Shown here: piece by piece, positions 6,361 to 11,456 of the stretch
Numbering within the stretch: position 1 is the first letter of the stretch
Layout: every line of letters starts with the position of its first letter
From: Oscillospiraceae bacterium
Lineage (GTDB): Bacteria; Bacillota; Clostridia; Oscillospirales; Oscillospiraceae
Length of the DNA stretch: 11,456 bases
Assembly: GCA_031260745.1 (NCBI GenBank)
Contig: JAISKY010000257.1
Coordinates: forward strand, 1 to 11,456
Direction: 5' to 3'
The notes under the pieces: generated by a model
What the model saw: only the letters and a program-made list of their open reading frames with translations
The model's database searches: none
What the model was told of the DNA's origin: nothing
Translations under genes and position numbers: made by a program

Positions 6361-8742
6361 TCAATTATTAATCGCTGTTACCAGCGCGGTCATATCGTCG
6401 GCGCGTCCGAACTTTTCGGAGGCAATCTCTACGACGCTGTGAGCTAAAACTTTTGCGAAGTCCTCGCCGTCGTACTCGTACCCCGCGAGGGAGTTACTGA
6501 GCCAGTCGTCGTCAGGTCCGGCTACGCCGTCGCTGACGATAACCGCGTAAGTTCCGGGTTCAAGGTAAAGCCTTGTGCGGTCGGGTACTCCGTATCCTAG
6601 TCCGGCGAAGAATCCTTCGCCGCTTACGCGGCGTACCGCTGAGCCTTTACGGATATACGACGGAGCGGCTCCGTATTTGTACAGCTCCGTATCGCCGTTG
6701 AACAGGTTTACGCACAGTAAATCTACGCTCGCGCAACCGATAGTTTCCTCGCCGCGCAAACTCATAACGGCTCCGAGTATCCTAAGCGCGGTTTCGGTAT
6801 CGACGCCGGAACGTAAAAAGCGTTCAAGGATTCGCACGGCGGTTTTGCTGTCTTTCGCGGCTTCGTCGCCGCTGCCCATTCCGTCGGAGAGTATCATATA
6901 CAGCATACCCTCGTCGGTTTTGAAGAACGCGCCGTTATCGCCGCTGACGTCCTCGCCGCGTTTACGGAGCGACGCTACGCCTATTGTCGCGACAAGCGGC
7001 TCGGACTCAAGCAGATACAGCGCGTCGTTAGCGCTTCTCGCCAGACTTAGCGGACATTCGGCGGCGGCGGACAGCTTTGTCAGCCATTTTTCGCCTTTTT
7101 GAAGCGTATTCGCGCCTGAACCGGTAAGCTCAACGTGAAGTCTGCGGTTCTTATCGGCGAACACCGCGCTTTTAGCGTCGATTCCTATTTCGCGAAGGTA
7201 CAAGTTTACGCGTTCCTCGGCTTCGGCGGCGCGTTCGCTGTCCTGCTCAATCGGAAACGCCTCGGCGACGCCGCTGATAACGGAGGACATATCGTGGAAT
7301 TGGTCGTACAGCGCGTTCTGACGCTCACGCAAGCGATTTCGGTATTGCCGCCGCATTAGCATAGCCCTAAGCTCCGCGTTTGCTGCCGCGATAAACGACT
7401 TCAAATCAGTACAGCGGTCGCAAAAGCGCGAGGAAAAATCACCCGCGACAAGCTCACCGCGTTCCAGCATATAAGGCGCGGCGTCGTTAAACACGGTCAT
7501 AGTGTCATTATAGCTCTGCTGCCAGCAAATCGCGGAGCGTCTGCAATTGCGGCACACAGAATCCGCCGCTACGTCGAATACGGAGATTATATCGTTGTCG
7601 TTACGGCCGCCGTCTACGTTACGTTTTAGCAGATTGTAAACCTCGTTAAACGCAAGCGCGACAGTTTCAGCTTTCTCGCGGGCGTAACGCGCGGCGTACA
7701 TCATTCCCGACAGTTTATTGTCCTCAACCGGCAGGAATCGCTCTTTCCACGAGCGAAGCAAATTCGCGGGCAAAAGCATAAACACAACGTCGGCGATGAA
7801 TACTTCGTAAAGCGCGGCTTCGCGCATTCGGTTCGTCCAGTTCCACATCGCGGCGACGGAATTTGCCAGCGTATAAACGGTCAGAAACGATAGCCGAGTA
7901 TTCTTGTTAAAGATTCCCGCGACAAGTCCGGCAAGCGCGTAAGCGGCGATAAAGAACGGTTCACCGCCGCTCGCGGCGTCCATCGCGATACCGAATACAA
8001 CTCCGGTCGCGCAGCCCCACGCCATACCGCCCTTGTACGCCGCCGCCATTATCGCGATAACCGCCGCCGTTCCGCCGGGCGATACCGTTCCCATTACGCG
8101 GAACTTCGACAGCGGCACTAACAGCGTCGCAAGCAGAATCAGAACGCTTACGCGGTACTGCGACGCGGCTTCTCCGGTGGAAAGGTCAATTTTCACGACG
8201 CGTTCCGCGGTTTCGGAAGTATCAGACAGGTAAGGTTCAAGCGCTTTACGGTAAAAATAGGCGCAGCCGGAGGCAAGTACGACCTCGCTTAGGTAATACG
8301 CGGTCGCGGCAAGCGTCCACCCCGCGTAAGCGGCATATACGAACCCCGCGCAAGCGGTCATAACCGCGGCGTTAACCGGCGCGAACCATCGCTTGCCGTA
8401 AACCGGCAAATCCCTGAAAATCGCAGACGCGGCGAATATCAAAACTCCGATAGCGGTGTATTTCAACGCCCAGTTGAAACCTCCGGCTCCCGCCGCGCCA
8501 ATCGTAACCCCGATAAGCGAGAACACTCCGCCGAAACCCGCTCCGCTCGCGGCAACGTACGCCGCTCCGAACGGCGAGTATTCGCCGAATATCCTCGCGG
8601 CTCCGAACATTATCCCCAGCAGAATCCGAACCGTTAATCCCAACGCAATACTTTGATTTTTTGTGAGTTTCAGCTTACTTAGTTTCGGAAGGGATATTTG
8701 CCGAATTTTGTCAAGTATGCTATGTAACCTCTCCTGTATCAC
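6361..8742 (-). CDS. spoIIE: Stage II sporulation protein E, membrane-bound PP2C-type serine phosphatase
   Basis: SpoIIE dephosphorylates the anti-anti-sigma factor SpoIIAA, which frees sigma-F in the forespore; it also acts at the polar septum. The N-terminal third after a short basic cytoplasmic stretch is a run of hydrophobic helices (about residues 35-315). A central region follows with the family's cysteine motif CRNCRRSAICW and a later CDRC. The C-terminal PP2C domain has SDGMGSGDEA at 619-628 (metal-binding Asp620), SDGVAGPDDDW (Asp738), and GRADDMTAL near the end. The length, 793 residues, is close to the 827 of B. subtilis. I place the start at a GTG (8740-8742), because a GGAGG site lies 8 nt upstream (8751-8755). 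An in-frame ATG at 8775 adds 11 residues but has no visible ribosome site. It converges with the SpoIID/LytB gene and is divergent from the CYTH-purM-purN unit. No sign of decay. Confidence 0.94.
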   Translation of the reverse strand: MIQERLHSILDKIRQISLPKLSKLKLTKNQSIALGLTVRILLGIMFGAARIFGEYSPFGAAYVAASGAGFGGVFSLIGVTIGAAGAGGFNWALKYTAIGVLIFAASAIFRDLPVYGKRWFAPVNAAVMTACAGFVYAAYAGWTLAATAYYLSEVVLASGCAYFYRKALEPYLSDTSETAERVVKIDLSTGEAASQYRVSVLILLATLLVPLSKFRVMGTVSPGGTAAVIAIMAAAYKGGMAWGCATGVVFGIAMDAASGGEPFFIAAYALAGLVAGIFNKNTRLSFLTVYTLANSVAAMWNWTNRMREAALYEVFIADVVFMLLPANLLRSWKERFLPVEDNKLSGMMYAARYAREKAETVALAFNEVYNLLKRNVDGGRNDNDIISVFDVAADSVCRNCRRSAICWQQSYNDTMTVFNDAAPYMLERGELVAGDFSSRFCDRCTDLKSFIAAANAELRAMLMRRQYRNRLRERQNALYDQFHDMSSVISGVAEAFPIEQDSERAAEAEERVNLYLREIGIDAKSAVFADKNRRLHVELTGSGANTLQKGEKWLTKLSAAAECPLSLARSANDALYLLESEPLVATIGVASLRKRGEDVSGDNGAFFKTDEGMLYMILSDGMGSGDEAAKDSKTAVRILERFLRSGVDTETALRILGAVMSLRGEETIGCASVDLLCVNLFNGDTELYKYGAAPSYIRKGSAVRRVSGEGFFAGLGYGVPDRTRLYLEPGTYAVIVSDGVAGPDDDWLSNSLAGYEYDGEDFAKVLAHSVVEIASEKFGRADDMTALVTAINN

Positions 8743-8750
8743 ATTTTCAT

Positions 8751-8755
8751 CCTCC
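8751..8755 (-). promoter_or_regulatory. Ribosome binding site supporting a GTG start of spoIIE
   Basis: Minus-strand GGAGG lies 8 nt before GTG at 8742. The more distal ATG at 8775 lacks a comparable site. If the ATG is used, this site would simply be coding sequence. Confidence 0.55.
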
Positions 8756-8791
8756 AAGTGTTTATTGGCTAACATAATCTGTTGCGATTTA

Positions 8792-8824
8792 ATTATATGC
8801 CTGCGCGCTCCCGAAAAAAGTCAC
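8792..8824 (-). promoter_or_regulatory. Possible spoIIE promoter with unusually long spacer
   Basis: Minus-strand TATAAT (8792-8797) lies about 50 nt before the GTG start. The best upstream match to a -35 is GTGACT (8819-8824), 21 nt away; nothing like TTGACA is at 17 nt. The B. subtilis spoIIE and spoIIG promoters, activated by Spo0A-P, are also known for 21-22 nt spacers. No clean Spo0A box was found, so this is tentative. Confidence 0.3.
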
Positions 8825-8848
8825 ACTATGTACCCCTTAAAAATTTTC

Positions 8849-8877
8849 TTGACAGCCTTACGCGCGTATGGTATGAT
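8849..8877 (+). promoter_or_regulatory. Near-consensus sigma-A promoter for the CYTH-purM-purN unit
   Basis: TTGACA (8849-8854, perfect) and TATGAT (8872-8877) are separated by exactly 17 nt. Transcription would start near 8884, leaving a leader of about 70 nt before the ATG at 8955. This is the strongest promoter in the window by sequence. Confidence 0.85.
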
Positions 8878-8889
8878 GGAAAATAGAAT

Positions 8890-8926
8890 GGTATGCGGAT
8901 TGCTCGGGCTGCGACCTCCGCGTACC
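8890..8926 (+). other. Leader hairpin upstream of the CYTH-purM-purN unit
   Basis: GGTATGCGGA (8890-8899) pairs with TCCGCGTACC (8917-8926) through 10 pairs, including one G-U, around a 17-nt loop. It starts a few bases after the predicted transcription start. No T-run follows, so it is not an intrinsic terminator. It could stabilise the RNA 5' end or be regulatory; the sequence does not match a purine riboswitch that I can recognise. Confidence 0.4.
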
Positions 8927-8954
8927 GGTTGAGCTAATACGGAAGGTGACACTT

Positions 8955-9485
8955 ATGGCTTCTAAAGTCGAACTAAAAATAAATCTGTCGGGACCGGACG
9001 AGGCAAATCGTCTGATGTCCGACGAGTTTTTCGCGCGGTATATGAAAGACGATTTTCAGGTTCGCGATGTTATCGGCGCTTGTTATGATACGGCATTTGA
9101 GGAACTCGCCGCGAAAGACCTGCGGCTTCGCGTACGTAAGATAAACCACATGAAGGTCGCCGATTTGAAAGACGGTAAGACCGCTCCGAACGGACTTTTT
9201 CTGGGTCGGCAGTGGCTGTGCAAATTTATGGGCGCGTTCTCTGTGCTGGACAAGCTATACGAGCGCGGCGCGCCTAAAATTGAGCTAACCGCTCCGTTAC
9301 TGCCGACGACGGCGTTTAAGTACACGCGTTACTCCGCTACGCTGTATATGCCCGACCAGGTAAGAGCGGAACTGTCGTTTGACGTCGGCGACAGCGACGC
9401 CGTACTCGGACTGGAACTGCTGTTCGGTATGGGTTCGGAGCTTATGCTATTCGCGGACGAATTTAGGAGGGAGTTTTCTAAATAA
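8955..9485 (+). CDS. Divergent CYTH-like (triphosphate tunnel fold) protein, function unknown
   Basis: A 176-residue soluble protein with no signal or membrane segment. I recognise only a weak pattern of the CYTH superfamily. It has an opening strand VELKINL (5-11), a YDTAFEELAAKDLRLRVRK stretch (44-62) matching the usual 'YFDT...L...LRVR' core, and a closing part AELSFDVG then LGLELLFGMGSELMLFADEF (139-170) resembling the family's ELELE and C-terminal helix. CYTH proteins hydrolyse or bind triphosphate substrates inside a beta-tunnel. Here the ExExK signature is reduced to KVELK and the second acidic strand keeps one glutamate, so catalysis may be lost or changed. The ATG at 8955 follows GGAAGG (8941-8946); a GTG at 8946 overlaps that site and is less likely. 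The stop overlaps the purM start by one base, so it is co-transcribed and probably coupled with purM. Confidence 0.6.
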   Translation: MASKVELKINLSGPDEANRLMSDEFFARYMKDDFQVRDVIGACYDTAFEELAAKDLRLRVRKINHMKVADLKDGKTAPNGLFLGRQWLCKFMGAFSVLDKLYERGAPKIELTAPLLPTTAFKYTRYSATLYMPDQVRAELSFDVGDSDAVLGLELLFGMGSELMLFADEFRREFSK

Positions 9486-10465
9486 TGAAAAGTTTCAGCG
9501 AAAGCTACGCGCAAGCGGGCGTTGATATAACCGCGGGATATGACGCGGTGGAGTTATTTAAGGCTCACGTCGCTAAAACCAATACTGCGGAGGTACTCGG
9601 CGGAGTCGGAGGCTTCGGCGGTATGGTAATGCCGAACCTCGCGGGGCTTAAAGAGCCGGTTTTGGTTTCAGGCACAGACGGAGTCGGAACTAAAATCCGT
9701 CTGGCTCAGATTTCCGGTATTCACGACACAATCGGCATTGACTGCGTGGCGATGTGCGTTAACGATATTATATGTTCCGGAGCGCGTCCGCTGTTTTTCC
9801 TGGACTACATCGCAATGGGAAAAAACATACCGGAGCGTACCGCGGAAATAGTTAAGGGCGTTGCGGACGGTTGTGTTCAGGCGGGCTGCGCGTTAGTAGG
9901 CGGCGAATGCGCGGAACACCCCGGACTTATGGGCGACGACGACTATGACCTCGCGGGGTTCGCCGTGGGAGTTGTTGACAAAAGCAAAATCCTTGACGGA
10001 AGCCGAATCAAAGACGGCGATTTACTGGTTGGGCTACCGTCAAGCGGCTTTCACTCCAACGGGTTTTCGCTGGTTCGCAAAGTATTCGACACGGAGAACC
10101 TCGACCCCAAAAGCGTACTAATGAGCGAACTACTTACTCCGACGAAAATCTACGTTAAGGAACTCGCCGAGCTTTCACAAAGGTTTGAAGTCCGCGGAGC
10201 AAGCCACATTACGGGCGGCGGGTTAATCGAGAATGTTCCGCGAATGTTACCGGACGGAATTTGCGCGGTGATTGACACGAAATCATGGGAGGTTCCGCTG
10301 ACATTCAAACGGTTACAGGAGAAAGGCGGTATTTCCGGCCGCGATATGTACAATACGTATAATATGGGAATCGGAATGGTTCTCGCGGTTGACGCCGGTT
10401 CCGACGTAAGCGGTCTTACGGTAATCGGACGCTGTGAAAAAGGCGCGGGGATAGAACTGAAATGA
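9485..10465 (+). CDS. purM: Phosphoribosylformylglycinamidine cyclo-ligase (AIR synthetase)
   Basis: PurM closes the imidazole ring of 5-aminoimidazole ribonucleotide using ATP, the fifth step of de novo purine synthesis in the cytoplasm. The 326 residues include the substrate/ATP motifs SGTDGVGTK (62-70), CVNDI (91-95) and GGECAEHPG (139-147, usually GGETAEMPG). A later HITGGGLIENVPR segment is typical of the C-terminal domain. The N-terminal YAQAGVDITAG matches the family opening. The ATG shares its A with the TAA stop of the upstream gene (TAATG). The ribosome site AGGAGG (9465-9470) lies inside that gene, 14 nt upstream, so translational coupling is likely. The stop overlaps purN by four bases (ATGA). 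Length is slightly shorter than the about 345 residues of E. coli PurM; no active-site gap is visible. Confidence 0.96.
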   Translation: MKSFSESYAQAGVDITAGYDAVELFKAHVAKTNTAEVLGGVGGFGGMVMPNLAGLKEPVLVSGTDGVGTKIRLAQISGIHDTIGIDCVAMCVNDIICSGARPLFFLDYIAMGKNIPERTAEIVKGVADGCVQAGCALVGGECAEHPGLMGDDDYDLAGFAVGVVDKSKILDGSRIKDGDLLVGLPSSGFHSNGFSLVRKVFDTENLDPKSVLMSELLTPTKIYVKELAELSQRFEVRGASHITGGGLIENVPRMLPDGICAVIDTKSWEVPLTFKRLQEKGGISGRDMYNTYNMGIGMVLAVDAGSDVSGLTVIGRCEKGAGIELK

Positions 10466-11241
10466 CCAGAACAGCTATTCTCGTTAGCGGCGGCGGCACT
10501 AATCTTCAGGCGTTAATTGACGCTAAACAACGCGGTGAGCTTCCCGACACTGAATTTGTCGGAGTTATAAGTTCGTCGCCGGACGCCTACGCTTTGGAGC
10601 GGGCGAAACTCGCTGACATTCCGCGCTACGTCGTGGATATTGCGGAATACTCCTCCCCCCCTACCCCCCCTCAAAGAAGGGGGCAGGTCAAGGACGCCCT
10701 CCTTTCCGAGGGGGGGCAAGCCAAGGACACCCCCCTCTCCGAGGGGGGGCAAGCCAAGGACGCCCCCCTCTTTGAGGGGGGACGGGGGGGAGTTTCCCCG
10801 CGTGAGCGGTTCACCGACGCGATTGTAGATATTCTTAACGGGATTGGAGCGGAGCTTGTTATCACTGCGGGATTCCTGTATATCACTACTCCGAGGTTTG
10901 TCAACGAGTATTCCGGACGAATAATCAACATTCACCCGTCGCTTTTACCCGCGTTCGGCGGAGCGGGTTGCTACGGAATCCACGTTCACGAGAAGGTACT
11001 CGCCTACGGAGTGAAAGTCACGGGAGCTACAACGCACTTCGTTACTCAGGAACCCGATACTGGTCCGATTATCCTGCAAAAAGCCGTCGAGGTTCTGCCG
11101 GAGGACACTCCGGAAACTTTACAGCTAAGAGTAATGCGACAGGCGGAGTGGCGTATACTGCCCGAAGCCGTCGCGTTGTATTGCTCCGGTCGTTTACGCG
11201 TCAACGGCAGAATTGTAACAGTAGAAAAGTTAAGCGTTTAA
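10462..11241 (+). CDS. purN: Phosphoribosylglycinamide formyltransferase with an in-frame repeat insertion
   Basis: PurN moves a formyl group from 10-formyl-tetrahydrofolate to glycinamide ribonucleotide, the third step of purine synthesis. Of 259 residues, about 212 align with the usual family length. The phosphate loop VSGGGTNLQ is at 8-16. The catalytic Asn157 and His159 lie in INIHPSLLP, and Asp199 in EPDTGPI; these match Asn106, His108 and Asp144 of E. coli. Between EY (62-63) and PRERF (113-117), where other PurN proteins have only a short loop, about 47 extra residues occur. They are a proline- and glycine-rich stretch with three 11-residue repeats (EGGQAKDxPLS type), encoded by a palindromic DNA repeat. 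The frame is kept on both sides, so the enzyme is probably made and folded with a floppy loop. Start is the ATG of the ATGA overlap with purM. Confidence 0.93.
   Translation: MTRTAILVSGGGTNLQALIDAKQRGELPDTEFVGVISSSPDAYALERAKLADIPRYVVDIAEYSSPPTPPQRRGQVKDALLSEGGQAKDTPLSEGGQAKDAPLFEGGRGGVSPRERFTDAIVDILNGIGAELVITAGFLYITTPRFVNEYSGRIINIHPSLLPAFGGAGCYGIHVHEKVLAYGVKVTGATTHFVTQEPDTGPIILQKAVEVLPEDTPETLQLRVMRQAEWRILPEAVALYCSGRLRVNGRIVTVEKLSV
10653..10792. repeat. Palindromic G/C-tract repeat element inserted in frame within purN
   Basis: The outer arms (10653-10683 and 10764-10792) are imperfect inverted repeats. Each has two C-tracts followed by TCAAAGA and G-tract on the left, mirrored on the right. 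Between and overlapping them are three 33-bp units (10675-10707, 10708-10740, 10741-10773), sharing the linker CAAGCCAAGGAC in units two and three and CAGGTCAAGGAC in unit one. Each junction is a hairpin with a C-tract/TC stem pairing to GA/G-tract. Near-perfect ones are at 10730-10749 and 10763-10781; imperfect ones are at 10664-10683 and 10697-10716. Three G7 tracts (10710-10716, 10743-10749, 10784-10790) and a G6 are present. The unit is a multiple of three and the region is open in both directions in at least four frames. No clear target-site duplication is visible. Confidence 0.85.
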
Positions 11242-11254
11242 TTTTATATTGTTG

Positions 11255-11283
11255 TTGTTTTTTATATACGTTTGTGTTATAAT
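11255..11283 (+). promoter_or_regulatory. Extended -10 promoter for the MATE transporter gene
   Basis: A perfect TATAAT (11278-11283) is preceded by TG one base upstream (TGT then TATAAT), an extended -10. TTGTTT (11255-11260) lies 17 nt upstream as a weak -35. The predicted start of transcription is near 11290, about 25 nt before the start codon. No clear terminator hairpin was seen between purN and this promoter, so read-through from purN is possible. Confidence 0.7.
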
Positions 11284-11300
11284 GTTGTGCAATAGGAATT

Positions 11301-11307
11301 AGGAGGT
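11301..11307 (+). promoter_or_regulatory. Ribosome binding site supporting a TTG start of the MATE gene
   Basis: AGGAGGT is a full Shine-Dalgarno match and lies 9 nt before TTG at 11317. The next in-frame ATG, at 11338, is 30 nt away, too far for this site. Confidence 0.7.
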
Positions 11308-11316
11308 AGAAATAAC

Positions 11317-11456
11317 TTGATAGCAAAACTAAAATCAATGTTCGGCGCGCAGGATATGACTTCGGGGAATCCGCTAAGGTCAATGCTGCTGTTCACCATA
11401 CCATTGCTATTGGGCAACGTATTGCAGCTTTTTTACAATACGGTGGATAGTATCGT
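11317..11456 (+). CDS. MATE family multidrug/cation efflux transporter, N-terminal fragment (cut by window edge)
   Basis: Only the first 46 codons are in the window. The protein reads from a TTG start through KLKSMFGAQDMTSGNPLRSM, then LLFTIPLLLGNVLQLFYNTVDSIV. The pattern 'xG(S/N)PLxxxLxFxIPLLLGNxxQxxYNxVDxxxVG' is the characteristic opening of MATE transporters of the MepA/DinF-like group in Firmicutes. These are twelve-helix inner-membrane proteins that export organic cations or drugs in exchange for Na+ or H+. The first helix begins near residue 24. The start rests on the strong AGGAGGT site. Its own promoter separates it from purN, so it is not a purine-pathway gene. Substrate cannot be told. 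Confidence 0.82.
   Translation, partial: MIAKLKSMFGAQDMTSGNPLRSMLLFTIPLLLGNVLQLFYNTVDSI

Noticed and set aside
8740..8775. Use of the ATG at 8775 as the spoIIE start.
   Set aside because: It cannot be excluded, but it has no visible ribosome site, whereas the GTG at 8742 has GGAGG at 8-nt spacing, so the shorter form was annotated.
8888..8932. A 14-codon open frame (MVCGLLGLRPPRTG) in the leader of the CYTH-purM-purN unit, possibly a leader peptide.
   Set aside because: It has no Shine-Dalgarno site, begins only about five bases after the predicted transcription start, and shows no run of codons for a regulatory amino acid. The overlapping hairpin explains the conservation-like symmetry better.
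8878..8954. Purine riboswitch ahead of purM/purN.
   Set aside because: The leader has one simple hairpin and a large loop. I could not find the three-way junction layout or the conserved core of the purine aptamer.
10675..10773. Three regular 33-bp repeats, as in a short CRISPR array.
   Set aside because: The copies are directly adjacent with no unique spacers, lie in frame in purN, and are palindromic G/C-tract units. No cas gene is near.
10513..10935. Long open frames opposite and beside purN through the repeat region.
   Set aside because: They exist because the repeat lacks stop codons in several frames. The translations have no family resemblance and no start signals, while the purN frame has conserved catalytic residues on both sides.

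Overview
The window looks like chromosomal DNA of a spore-forming member of the Clostridia (Firmicutes) with a Wood-Ljungdahl pathway. Three things point there. The carbon monoxide dehydrogenase/acetyl-CoA synthase beta subunit (acsB) lies at the left edge. A SpoIIE phosphatase and a SpoIID/LytB-type cell-wall enzyme sit in the middle. Promoters and Shine-Dalgarno sites are of the sigma-A, low-GC Gram-positive style, although the coding DNA itself is of moderate GC. The species cannot be named from the sequence alone.

Layout, left to right. (1) 1-1377 (+): the C-terminal 458 codons of acsB with the full A-cluster ligand set, closed by a perfect palindromic terminator shared with the convergent genes to its right. 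(2) 4408-1455 (-): a lysine/diaminopimelate operon read asd, dapA, dapB. A large inverted repeat made of 10-bp units sits in the asd-dapA gap. (3) 4557-6287 (+): a secreted SPOR plus SpoIID/LytB-domain protein, divergent from asd; the two promoters overlap at their -10 elements. (4) 8742-6361 (-): spoIIE, convergent with the previous gene across a hairpin. (5) 8849-11241 (+): a near-consensus promoter drives a three-gene unit, a divergent CYTH-like protein, purM and purN, joined by 1-nt and 4-nt overlaps. (6) 11317-end (+): the start of a MATE-family transporter with its own extended -10 promoter.

Functionally the genes are mostly housekeeping: acetyl-CoA formation from CO and a methyl group, aspartate-derived lysine and cell-wall precursors, two steps of purine synthesis, and sporulation morphogenesis. 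No rRNA, tRNA, CRISPR array, integrase or transposase gene was seen. No stretch of 300 bases lacks a gene; the longest gap is 212 nt, at 8743-8954.

The most unusual feature is inside purN. About 140 bp of a G/C-tract palindromic repeat (imperfect terminal inverted repeats and three 33-bp units, giving four hairpins) is inserted in frame. It adds about 47 residues to a surface loop while leaving the rest of the enzyme intact. It resembles in principle the protein-invading palindromic elements known from Rickettsia, but with a different sequence. A second, unrelated interspersed-type palindrome lies in the asd-dapA gap.
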